DNA from: Tetraselmis striata
Lineage: Eukaryota > Chlorophyta > Chlorodendrophyceae > Chlorodendrales > Chlorodendraceae
Length of the DNA: 64,000 nt
Direction: 5' to 3'
Assembly: GCA_006384855.1 (NCBI GenBank)
Contig: VCJN01000810.1
Span: 186,001-250,000, forward strand
Shown here: positions 22,250 through 34,500 of the stretch, in pieces
Layout: each line of letters begins with the position of its first letter
Numbering within the stretch: the stretch's first letter is position 1
Notes under the pieces: generated by a model
Told to the model about the DNA's origin: nothing
The model's database searches: none
The model's input: the letters and a program-made list of their open reading frames with translations, nothing else
Translations under genes and position numbers: made by a program

Positions 22250-23345
22250 GCTTCAACGCGCTACTCCGCGCCACAACCGGGCTGCTCCTCGCAGCCCCAA
22301 GAACACAGCTTGTCGATCTGAGCCAACCGGCCACCACTGTAGTCCGCCTCCGGGCACCGTGCGGCGCGTTCAGGCCGCCGCTGCACCATGTGCGTTTCGG
22401 TTGCCTTCGCGACTTAAGCACGCAGCTGGCCGGCGCTAACGGGCCGCCGCTGCGCGTTTTGCTTTGATTGCCTGTTGCGCAGCCCCGGACACGCAGTTGG
22501 TCAGCGCCATCCGGCCGCCATTGCACCATGTGCCCATGCCGCTTCCGTGGCACACGCACGCATCGGGTCGACACGAACTAGCTGTCACTGCACCATATGC
22601 CTCCGTCGCTTCCGCGGCCCGGGCACGCAACCGGTCAGCGCCGTCGGTTGTCTCTGCAAGATGCGCCCCGGTCGCCTCCGCGGCTCGTGCACGCAGTTGG
22701 TCGGCGCCAACTGGCCGTCATAGCACCATGTGCCTTGGGAGTCGATTCCGCGGCCGGTGCACGTAGCTGGTCGGCGCCATCAGGCCGCCACTGTACCATG
22801 TGCCTCGGTCGCTTCCTGCCGAGGCACGCGCACGCGGCGGGTTGGCGCCAACGGGCCACCTCTGCACCATGTGCCCCGTCGCCTCTTCCGCCCGGGAACG
22901 CAGTTGGTCGGCGCCAACGGGCCGCCGCTGCACGCTGTGCATGTGTTACTATCACGGCCTCGGGCACACAGTTGGTCGGCGCCATGATGCGGCCACTACA
23001 CCATGTGCCTCGGTCGCTTCCGCGGCTTGCGCACGCAGCTGGTCGGCGCCAACGCGCCGTCACTACACGATGTGCTTGGTCGTTTCCGCGGCGTGGGGCA
23101 CGCAGCTGGTCGGCGCCGTCCGGCCGTCCCTACACCGGTCGCTCCGGTCGCCTCCGCATACAGACACACGGCTGGCCGGCCCCATCGTGCTGCCACTGTA
23201 TCTTGCGCCGTGGCGGCTTTCATGGTGCGCATTGGCACGCAGCTGACCGGCGCCATCGAAGCGAGCCGCGGCCGTACATGGTGCCAGGCTGCTTTTGCAG
23301 CCCCCCGATACTCGGCCGGTCGACGCCACCGAGCCGTCGCTGCGT
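22250..23345. repeat. Minisatellite, unit about 67 bp, about 16 copies
   Basis: Degenerate tandem units are built on ggtcggcgccaacgggccgc, cgctgcaccatgtgcctcgg, tcgcttccgcggctcgggca and cgcagtt. Units differ by 10-25% and by small indels. Long open frames on both strands are a by-product of the high GC content and a unit length near a multiple of three, and are not treated as genes. A C run (about 23379-23400) lies just beyond the array. Confidence 0.85.
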
Positions 23346-23549
23346 GGAGCTTGATGTTGCTGACTACATCGTCCGCTCCCCCCCCCCCCCCCCCCCCCCG
23401 CCCGCCCTTTGCACGACCGCCCGCCCGTTGTTCGACGGTAGCCATCCGTTTTTTTGTCGTGGGCGGTCGCTGCTCTCCCGCCCGGCCACCGCCCTACCGC
23501 CGGCGCCCAAGACATGTTGGCAGTGTGCCCCCACCCTTCCTTGAAATGT

Positions 23550-24720
23550 TTAGTGCTAGTAGTTGAGGTTTCCTTGATTCCGTCGTCTACTCAGCAGGCG
23601 CGGTACGGCGCAAATACGGTGCGCAAATATACGTGTCCGGTGCTAGTATGCCGTACTCGTACAGCCCGAGGGGCTGCATATCGACAGCAGCAGCAGCGCC
23701 TCGAGCAGGAGCTGCATCGACATCGGTTCCCGACGCAGCCAACCCGGGTAGCGCTGCTCCCGCATGCTGCTTCGTCGCGTGCTTAAAATCACCAGGGGGC
23801 TTGTCTGTCCCCACCTTCCTTAATCGCGGCGCACGCACCACGGGGTCGCACCGCGACAGCCACACCCACCCTCCCTTGAAATACCAGCAGAGGGAAGTCC
23901 TTATTCTGGTGCTCGGGAAGTCATCGGCCCGTAATCGGACCCCTTATGCTCGCGTGCAGCGTGCTTGGGGGTCTGTACCCTGAAGTCGCTACAGGGTACC
24001 TGTAGGTACATGTGACGACCGCCACTCCGCCAGGCTCTGATGCTCAGCAGGGATTGATGTCTCCGCCTGGTACAAGGTACCCGTACGACCAGGGTATCGT
24101 GTGAGATACTACTGTACGATGTACAATCCAATATTCTGTGTTCTCTCTATATTCTGTTCGTACTTCTGTATAGGATTATCTAATTAAATTACATGAGGTA
24201 GCTGCAAAAGGCGATCAGGAAATCACCCGCGAAAGGGCAGTACTGTATATGAAACGGATGTGATATAATTAAATCATTTTTAAAATAATTAAATATAAAT
24301 AGCACATTATTATCCCAGCTGGTACCCGTCGAGTAGCGACCAGGGTCGACTAGGGTCGCTGGTAAGCGCGGGCGGATGACCGCCCGCGCCGGGCCCCGGC
24401 CAGGCCCCATCAGCTTCACGATAGCCACGCGCCCCATCAGTACTTTCCGTGCTCTTGACGCTCTCCCTGTATTAACGTATTAACCAAAAAGTTAAAATGG
24501 CCACGCGGGTAACTCCAGGCCAGTGGCGAGGTACGAGCAGGGTTCATATATCGTCGGGGGCGGGCGGGCCGACGACGGGGATCGTTTGTGTAGTGTTGTG
24601 ACACATAGCTGTCGTTGTCATCCCGACCTCGCGACGGTGTGGAGGAGATAGAACAGCAGCAGTGCGTGTCAGGGGACAATCGCAATCCATCTTCGAGATA
24701 GGTCCCACTGCTGCTTTGCG
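23550..24720. other. Upstream region of the cyclase gene; two repeat motifs
   Basis: No coding frame is supported. 24189-24227 carries the acatgag(g/c)tagc-type repeat also seen at 32587-32626 (minus) and 61453-61493. 24451-24494 (minus) carries the tttttggtta...gagagcgtcaag motif of 8431 and 62000. No clear TATA box is seen near the cyclase start. Confidence 0.5.
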
Positions 24721-25540
24721 ATGGGCGGCTGTCCGTCGCTGCTGTGCGCGCCTTGCGGCTCGCTTCCACCGGGCGGCGCCGTCCTGTTTCACGTCGCTGA
24801 GGCATGGGGGATTCCCGATGAGGGCGGCGTCCACGGGGAGCTGGCCGGCTTCATGTCCTTGAGCAAGGCCGACCTCAGCCATTACGAAGGAAGCACCCGC
24901 AACGGAGTGTACTATCGCAGCCAGACCGCGCAACTGGTGGCCTCGACGCCGCCGGCAGTGTTGCGGAGCCGTCTGTCGCCCTTCCTGCCAAAGCGCGTGC
25001 TGGCTGCGCTGGCCGCGGCGCGCGCGTCGGGCGAAGGGGGCGTCGACGCGAAGGGCGACTCGGGGTCCAGCGTCCGGGGCGGCGAGGAGTCAGTTCCTCC
25101 CCTCGATGGCGCGCAGGACTGGCGCTGCCCCGATCCCACCGCGCTTCAGGCGGCGGTGCTGCTGGTGGACGTCAGCGGCTTCACCCGCCTGAGCGAGGCG
25201 TACAGCGCCATGGGGGCAGCCGGGTGCGAGGAGTTCAGCCTGCTAATCGGCGAGCTGTTCGAGAAGCTCACCGTCGTTATCGAGTACTTTGGCGGAGATA
25301 TAGACTGCTTCGCGGGGGATGCCGTGCTGGTGGTGTTCCCAGCACAGGTGGAGATGGCCTTCGCGTCCGCCCAGGGCGACGATGGCATGCGTGCTGCTAC
25401 CGCCGCCGCGACGCTGCAGGCGCTGCGCTGCGCGGACGTTATTGAGAGCCGACTGAGCGGCTTCCAGAAGTCGCCCGCCGACCCACCTCTCACGGTGCAC
25501 TCCGCTCTCGCTGTCGGCACCATCCGCAGCGTCATCTGTG
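24721..25540 (+). CDS. Cyclase exon 1: N-terminus and C1 catalytic core
   Basis: 273 codons plus one base, donor gtaagt. Residues 1-12 (MGGCPSLLCAPC) fit N-myristoylation (Gly2, Ser6) with nearby Cys for palmitoylation. The C1 domain starts near residue 140 with AAVLLVDVSGFTRLSEAYS, carrying the first metal-binding Asp. FGGDIDCFAGDAVLVVFP follows, carrying the second Asp. In human ADCY10 the residue three before the FAGD motif's Gly is the bicarbonate-contacting Lys95; here that position is Cys. Confidence 0.85.
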
Positions 25541-28500
25541 GTAAGTGGCCGCTACCACCGATTTCCGCAGTGGGCAATCAGGGGCGACCGCCCCTCAAAT
25601 TACTAGTACCGTAAAATCGGCTCGACCATAACTTCAACACGAGAGCGTAGTCTAGCACTGTAGGGCTGCCACTTTGGAGCAGCATCGCGAGCAGAAGACA
25701 TGTTCAAAGTGCTTTCTTCTCGCCACAGAGTTACATCCCGTGGCCCCACTGAGCCCGTCGCCTTACCCTTTACAGGCGGTCGTCGCGCTCCCCGCTCCGA
25801 GGCCTTCATCATCGGCGAGCCACTGCGGGAGCTTGGCGTCGCGCTCTCGCAGTCGCACACCTCGGAGCTGGTGGCGGCGCCCAGCGTGACGCGGGCGCTT
25901 GGCGAGCTTCCCGGTGAGCAGAGAGACGGCGGCTGCACGTGCCTCACCTTCCCGCTGCACGTCCCAGACCTCTGGACAGCTGACATCCCTTTCCCCGAGG
26001 TCATTCAACTCGGTAGCGCTGGGGGCAGCCTTCGTGGGTTTAAACGAAGAGGACCCCCGAAGCGTACAAAAGCAACCACGGTGAAAGACCTCCGGGAAAG
26101 GTTGCTGCGGCGTTCCGGTGCGGACGATGAGTACCACAAATCGGCGAGGACTACAGCGAATCCACCCGTCGCACGCCTAGCAAGAGGTGACGACACCGAC
26201 GCAACGGTGTCGTACGACCTGGAGGAGCTGCTCCGCTTCATGCCTGAGTTTGTGAAGCACCGCATGTTTGCGACGCGGGGCACCCGGCTGTTTGCGGAAC
26301 ACCGCTACGTCAGCGTCCTCTTCGTGATCGGAACCATGAAGGTGCGTTTGCCTTTATTTACAGTGATCTACACCGGTCATAACATCTCGCTTCATATGCC
26401 CCTGCTTATGTTCGTGTCGTTCGTGTCTATTTCAAATGTACTGGTACACTTACAACTTATTCCCTGCCGGTGTTTTGCGCATGCCCATATTATCCACATT
26501 GGTGTTTAAGATATTACATGTGATCGATATGGCCGGTGTGCGGGCATTCCCCCTTTTCAGGAGGGTTACAGCTTGTCGCATGAAGATGGAAGCCCCAGCA
26601 AGTGGCTTCGCGAGCTGCAGACACAGCTTGGGGTTGCGATCGACGTGGCGGAGGACATGTACGGAGCCACTACCCGCCAGGTGGGGACCACACCATGGCA
26701 CATCCAGCATACAGTACAGCTATACTTCCCTCAAGCTTTCTTGAATTTCACCATGCACGATGATGCCGTCATGCTGCATCGGGGCCCTACCTAGAGGGCA
26801 GCCAGTGTCAGCGCGGAAAGTGTCCGGCGGACGCTGCGCCACTCAGATAACGGTATATCTTGCCCGTTCCCCACCAGATTACGGTGGACGACAAAGGCGT
26901 AGCGGCCATCTTTGTGTTTGGTCTGCCAGGTTCCTCCTATGTCGAACACACGCACCGCTGCGCACTGACAGCCCATCGGGTGCTGGCGGCTCTCCGCTGC
27001 ACGGCATTCAGCTATACAGCCGGGGTGACAACCGGCCAGGCGTTTTGTGGCCTTATTGGCCAACCTGCCCGGCGCTGCGAATACACTGTGATGGGAGGTA
27101 TCCGCCTCCCTGAAGCCTCAAACCCTAAGCCCCCCCCCCTTCCCCCCCCCCCCCCCCCCCCCACCTTGGTCATTGTAGGGCTTCACTCTTTATAACATTG
27201 TACCAAGCAGCCAACCAACCAGGATTATACAGAATCTACTCGCCGTTTTATTGCTGTTACAAATTACCAAACACTGCATTACCAAACGATCAGGGTTTGG
27301 ACATGATATGACCTAGTTGGATAACATGGCTGAGTTGTTGGCGCAGCACTACAATGCTTGACATATTATGCATGATTGGATATAAGTGCGCTTCCTTGGA
27401 CACAGTTGCTCATTCACAGTATCACTGTTAGTTGTAGTAGTTATAATTGCCGCAGATGGATGCGGCGTAACAGGCTGTCTGGAGAGAGCTGTGCTGACCT
27501 TTGCTGTCTGCTGCCTGGCATCTGCGATGACTAGATGTGGTCAACACCGCCTGCCAGGCTTGCTGGGTACGCGGCCAAGAAGGGCATCAAGGTGGCATGT
27601 CTTTCTAGCTCCGGGGCGGATGTGCTAGGGCGATCGGTCCTGCAGTCGTTCACAGCGGAACCTCAACGGGCAGCTTGATCTGCAACCAGCGGGCACAGTC
27701 AAGCTGAAGGGGAAGCTTGAGGAGTCGGACGTGAGCGAGGTGCAGCTGCTGGATGAGCAGCCCGAGTCGCCAGAGGGCACAAACCGCTCGCGTCGCTACT
27801 ACAACCCAGACGCCCGCAAGCAGCTGCATGGGCGGGAGTGACGAGATGGCGGCGCTGGTGGATTTCGCGCAGCGGGGCGGCTCGGCGCTTGAGCCGTCGC
27901 TGGGCCTGGGCTCGATCATGCTGGTCAAGGGCGACAGCGGAATCGGAAAATCGGCACTCCTGGGGAGGATTTCCAGTGTGCTGGGCTCCGAGGGCAGCGA
28001 CGCGAGCGGCAGCCAGGCGCAGCCGCTGGTTGTGCGTGTGCAGGTGGTCGCTAATGAGAAGCAGCCGCTGCATGCGGCCCATGCCATCTTGAAGGCCCTG
28101 CTGGAGGAGCTTGGAGAGCCTCTGTGGGGTCTATCGAGCAGGCTGGAGGTGCGCGGCGGACTGATTTCCGTACATTGCTTTGTGCATGATGCCCAGCAAC
28201 TCTATGTGTGATGTGGCAGGGAGGGTATCTGTGTACTGCTGGGCCCCAAAATGTGACCCATGGGGGGGGGGGGGGGGGGGAGGTTTTGAGGCCCTGCACT
28301 GCTCTCTGTCCGTGTGGCTTATTAATGCGGACGATAAACCCAAGTCGCGTTTTACGACAATTTATTGCGCGTGAGTATTCACCAAATAGATATTTCTCTG
28401 AAAATCTATCAAATCAATTTGAAGCCTGACAATATCGCTTCCGGCCCGACTTGCACCCTACATACAATGTGACGTATGTACCCCTGAAATATTTTAGGTA

Positions 28501-31500
28501 TCGTCCGCAATTGACAACCAGCATGTTTAAATGTTGGCTTGAATATCCAACATATTGCAACCGCGGTGTGTACCTCCATGTTTTTGGGGCATTAAATGAC
28601 AGAGAGCATTGTGTTGCGGTCCTGGTGCAGCAATCACACGAGTTCATGGGTGAGTTTCCATACGCGCGGCAACAATGTAACGATACGTGTTGTGTTTATC
28701 GAGATGCGTGGTGTTAAACAGATAGTTCCTGGTACAGTGTGAACTACGGTCGCGGATGCAGGAATACGAATAATGCAAATGGGACCCTCCCCAGCCAGCC
28801 AAATATGGACGAAACTGCAGCGGACCTCTATTAGACTCGGTCTTACTTTGTGGTCCGCATGCAGCTTCAATTAGACGCTTATATAACGGCCTGTTGTAAG
28901 AGCATCCGCACCTGGGGCTAGGTAATTGGGGCTAGATTTGCACCCTTCCTCGGCATCCTTTCCCTGCTCCTGCTGCTATTCTTGTAGATTGTGTACGCAT
29001 CCCCAATTATAGCTCGCCTGACCGCTGGCCTCTATCCTGCTGCTATGTGCGTACACTCTTCAGGACCTCAACCTGCGCAAGACGCCTGTCAAGAGCCTGC
29101 CCGCGGCGGTGGCGGAGGCTGCAGGGGACATCGCTGCGCTGGACAAGCTCAGGCAACCGGCAGCCCGGCTTGAGGGCTTCACTCAGCTGTACACCCGCGT
29201 CATCCGCACCCTATGCGCCCGCCGGCCCATGGTGCTCCTGCTGGACGACGCGCACCTCGTCGACTCGAGCTCTATCCGCGTGCTGAAGTGCATTCTGGTG
29301 CCAACTGCAACGTGGGAATCGTCGCAGCAGATGCCGCCTGGCAGCAATCGGCTGAGCAAGCTGGGCAAGCGCCTGAGCGCTACCGTCAGCCGATCATTGC
29401 GGGCCAGCGGCAGCAGTCACATGCCAACCCTCATCTGCACTCTCAGCACCGCCGGGGGGCTCGATGCAATGGTTGAAAATGAGTCCACGACGGCGTTCTT
29501 CAACCCCAGCATCCAGGCTGAGCTGGAGGACCTCGCGCTCACCACAGGCAACAATGTGATGACGCTGGGACCGCTGCCAGATGACGCGGTGCTGCGCATT
29601 GCTCAGTCGGCGCTGTCTACGACCGCCCCCCTGAGCCGGCAGCTGCGAACTCTGATTCTGTGTGAGTGACCCCACCCACAGCCGCAATGCTCGCGATGTC
29701 CAAGCTATAACGCTGTTCCCGATTCTAATTAACCGCTTGTTCGGCTGAGTCTCCACCCATTATCTTTTTGTGACTCAATGCTAGCCCAGTCCTGGCCGAA
29801 TTAATTTGGGCGACCCTATCAAATAGACCTACTGCTTACTTAATTCTAGCCAAAGCTCATGCACTCAATTCATATGTCAACTCAAATACACGAATCCTGG
29901 CCCATATTATGTACCCATGCTTTCGCCCTCAGCATGTCCTTGTCTACCCGCGAACAGTACATCTCCCCTAGCGAGTCACACGCAGGCACTCAAAGTCACC
30001 ACGCTCAGCTGGTAGCTAACCGCAGCGTGCTCATGATATCTGACCTCGTGCGCTTTGATAACGACCACCGACTCAGCCCAATTTGCACTCTTTTCCGGCC
30101 CAATTCAATCGATCATGGATTTGTACCAAACTCTTCTGACTGTGTATTTTGCTTAGTTGCAATTAGCAGCCCAGTAAAATGTACCCCGTTCGTACCAGTA
30201 CCGCCGATTTTTGGTCCAATGGTTCCTTAGAGCTTCTAGGGTCTTTGAAATCCCAACAACTAACCTAGTTGTTTCAACCCAAAGTTGTGCCCAACTCTGG
30301 CCTGCTAGATTAAGGAGCCCGTTACATTCGACCCATTCGAGATCAACTGTGCCCCCCTGCAATCCAGCAATCCAATTTAATCGACCCAATCAATGACCAA
30401 CCCAACCCAGCCTTGCGTCTCCTGTTTGGGCCCAGATTGTTATCCATCCCTCCGCCCTCATCATCTCCATGTCTCTCAGATTGTTATCCATCCCTCAGCG
30501 TATAGTACAGCGAGTCGGAAGAAAGTACTGGAGCCTCATCACGCTCACCTGGAAGTGGATGCCGCGCAATGGAGTGAGGCTCTCACGCAACGCGCCCCCC
30601 GCTTTGTCCCCACTGCTGCAGCTTTCTCGCAGGGGATCCCGCTGTACGTGTATGAGCTGAGCCGCTGGCTGCGCAACCGCGTCAAAATCGAGGGTGATGG
30701 CACGGTGGCACTCACTGCGGGCGTGAACTCGGGCACCATTGTGCCCCCGTCCGTGCATTCACTTGTGCAGAGCCACATCGATGCCATCCCCGCCGCTCTG
30801 CAGCAGCTGCTGCGGTGCGCCAGCGTCATCGGCGTTGGGTTTGAGGAGCCGCTGCTCTTGAAGGTTGTGCAGCTGGAGACGGATACCACGGAAGCCGCCG
30901 TCCATCGCCACCTCTGCCACTTAGGCGAGCTGCACCTCCTCAACCAGACCCCAGACGGCAACTGGCAGGTTTGTTCCTCGCCAGGCGCTGACCCACACCA
31001 ACACGTTCACGGTATTGAGCATACTGTACATGCACGCTAACAGTGTGGCTCGAACGTAGCAGCAGGTATAGTTTGGCTACTCTATGGGTGGCATGATATC
31101 CCGCCGAGGCAATTAGGCCACGAATTGCTGAATAGGACTTTGGACGAAACGGACATTGTCAATAGATACCGCAACAGCTGAATGGCTTCAAGGGCCACGA
31201 AAAATACATTTTTCCACCATTGCGCGGGAAATTGCGTGCTTTTGTTTGTCCTGATGGACTCCAGATAATGAAGTAAGTTTTTACCTTCCGAAGGTGTCAA
31301 TAACCGTGATGCATGGCGAGTCCAAAACGTGCTGATTACAGAGAGCTCCCTCCCTGCAACGTGGCTCCCGCCATCAGCGACCCCATTATTGGCGTTGCTG
31401 ACCTCCGGCTGCTGTGCCTTGTTCCTCCGCAGTTTCAGCGGGCGATGCACCAGCAGGTCGTGTACCAGTCACTGCTGTATAAGCAGGTACGGCGTGGCTG

Positions 31501-34500
31501 CACACCGCGAGGGGGGGGGGGGGGGGGGGGGCTTGATAATCTCCTGCCTGCGGTGCTCCTAGTCGCCCTTAAGGACTCGCCCCCCTGGCTTGTGCTACAT
31601 TGATGCAAAGGCCACAAAGCGGCGCTGCCCTCTTTGGCTACACACCCCTCCCGTTCCACGGCATATTTGTTTATTGTGAAACCAGGCCTCCAAAACCATA
31701 CCGACAACCATGAAGCAACACGCCTGTGAGCTCACCTTTTTAAGGCCCATGCCGCTGAATTCAATTCGATCTCGTGCTGTCCGTTTCGTCGCACAAGTAT
31801 GTGCAGTGCAGTCACTGGCGCTCTGATGCAGTTATGGAAACACTTCAGCAAGAACCCGCATAATATGTCAGAGGTTTATATAGACAACTATTTCGGAACG
31901 GTAGCGATTGTCCATGTAGCTTGGTTGCACGTGAGTGGGGAGGGGCGCGCATGGCACTGAAGCGCTGCACAGGTGCCAGTAGTATGTTCCACAACAGCAG
32001 CATTAATAACATAAGGATTCGGCACGACAATTTTATTTCGTCATGTACGAGTACGTCGTGGTATAATTCATACCGGTACTCAGCATATGTAGCGACTAGT
32101 ACCCGTAGCATAATGACGACGAGAATAATATTTTTCGCGGCGGTGGTGTAGGGACCATAAGGATGTGGTACGCGAGTTTCGGTCCAGGTACCTGTAGTCG
32201 CAGGTAGACGCTAATCTGCAAGCTCATCGTGACTAAGGATTACGCGCCAATCTCTACTTACTCCTGCGCTGGTACGCCTGCGGTACGGTACGAGTAATTG
32301 TATTTCTCACCCACGGCCGCTGTAAGGATACCGCGCAAAACGCACCAGGCACTGGGTACCCACCCACATGGGGATTTGTGTGGTACATATCCTTACACTC
32401 CAACCCCATAGGATGGAGGACCTCCTCCAGCAACGTTTCTGCTTGGATTCGGTGGCGATCCGCATTGGCCGGGTCGTTCAACATTGCGGGATATCATCAT
32501 ATTATATGTTTCTCCTCGGGATCGAACCCGGATCCAATGCGTGCATAGAAGCACCATCTAAGGATACCGATATCGCCTAAGGATAAGGATTTCCTGATAT
32601 CGCCTTCTGCTGCTAGCTCATGTAAGTAATCTAAGGATACCGCGCGAAACGCACCAGGCACTGGGTACTGGGGATTTGTGTGGTACATATCCTTACAGCC
32701 GCCATCGTAGACGCTGCAAGGGTTATGGTGCTGGCGCCAGTCCTGTCCCGGGGCGGGGGCAAAAACACCGTGGCCGTCGTTTGTAACCGGTCGTACTGCA
32801 ACACGGGCCAACACCGTGTAGTTTGGCAGTCCTGTACCGCAGTGTACCGGTACTTATTTTAGGATACCCTGGATTTATTTATGGGTTAACACGCAAACGA
32901 TACTGCACTGGCGGGACTGTCGTACTGTCGTCGCTAATACTGGTGCCTACTGTACTCGCCGGACGCGAAGCGAGCCTAAAGGTGCGTCGGGAACTCCTTA
33001 CCCGCGCGCTACCAACTATGCGTAAAATTTGAAAAAGGTTAAAACTGAATCGATCACAGGAATTAAGTACGGGTAGTTGACACGTTTATCTCCTGGAAAT
33101 GTCAATATAAATGTATAAATCGGGATATGTTAGTTACATCGGGATCCATCATACGAGACTGCCACGCGCTAGGGTCCTGGGAATCCAGGTGCATAAATCT
33201 ATATAACATCTGGATCGGGTCGTTCTCTATATAACTTTATATAACATTTCGTCTCGTATGTTATCACACAAATCTTCCACTGCAATATTTCGTCTCGTAT
33301 GCAGCATCAGGGAAGCCCCGCGCCCCTGGCCAACCCGCACAGGGTCCACTATAGTTCTAAATGCCCCGCGTTGGGTGGGGCCGCCGTGGGGCCTCTGCCT
33401 GCCGACCACCGATACTGCTGGCTATGTTTTAGTCCAGCGGTACCAATACTAATCTATTGTTTTCGTCATGATACTCACAGCAGTCATGTTTTAAACTTGA
33501 GCCATATTTCAGATACCGGGAAGCTGATGTACCTGGGATTTTGTCGTTACGCTGCGGGTGGGATAACAAACACTCGCCGAAACACTAACGCCGACTATCC
33601 CGGCGCCGAAAGCGATGGCTCGGGTGCCGAGTCCGTAGGTCCGAAGTGACATTTCTCGGGCAACATTAGATGCTGACGGGCCGAGGGCGCGACATGGCCG
33701 GATTTAGGAGTTCGGGCTTTAGTTCACAACACGAATAGTTCGTTATGAAACGTATTCGATTCGTATACCTGTAGAACTCACAAGGTTCATCCCTTGTCCG
33801 CTCGGTTGAGCGGTCGTCTCGTACACTAGAGGTCTGGGTATCGATTCCTGCCCCATGCATTTTTCGGCAATATCGTCCCGGCGTGTCCTGGGTTTCCCCG
33901 GTTGATGCATTTGCCCTTGCATCGGGGTTGGAATGAGGCAGTGTCTATCTACAATCTATGCCAGACCTACGACTGCAGTTGGTGCAAGAGGTCAAGTGTT
34001 GGGGCGGCTTCGGCCGACGTCCTTGGGCGAACTGTACTTTTACTTTATTTTTGTAGAACTGGTTATTATTTCTGATTCTGCTCAGAATTCTAACAAGGGT
34101 TGCCGTAGTGTCATTGGCGCCTACTGGTAGCTATGGTACACGGTACACATCATGCCACTAAGAATTGTGAGTGTGTTTTAGGTGCCATATGTCGCTCAAA
34201 ACAGAAGGGGGGGGGGGATTTTGTAGCTGGGCAAGGTTTGGTAGCTAGTACTTTCCGCTTTGCGTACCGGCTCCAACTAACCGCCGTATCGTACGCAGCG
34301 CACAACCCTCGCCAGCACTGCCGCCGCCGCGCTAGGCCGGCATGCTGTTGTTTCCCCGAGCGCAAATACCTATCAGTCCACAACCACGCCTACCTCAAGT
34401 GGCCAGCCTTCGGCTTGGGTAGCTGACACCATGTCGGTATCCACCAGGCACGACGTGAAGCAGGAGGTGAAGTGGGACGGCAGGGAGTTTTCGGGTTTTC

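Noticed and set aside
22250-23345. CRISPR-like array
   Set aside because: Units are contiguous and wholly degenerate, with no distinct spacers, in a eukaryotic context.
22149-23566. Several long overlapping ORFs on both strands, up to 315 codons
   Set aside because: They follow a 67-bp minisatellite of very high GC. Open frames occur on both strands at once, with repetitive Arg/Ala/Pro/His composition.
32500-32580. Possible minus-strand tRNA (gggttcgatcccgag)
   Set aside because: A B-box-like word only. No acceptor stem or A-box at the proper distance.
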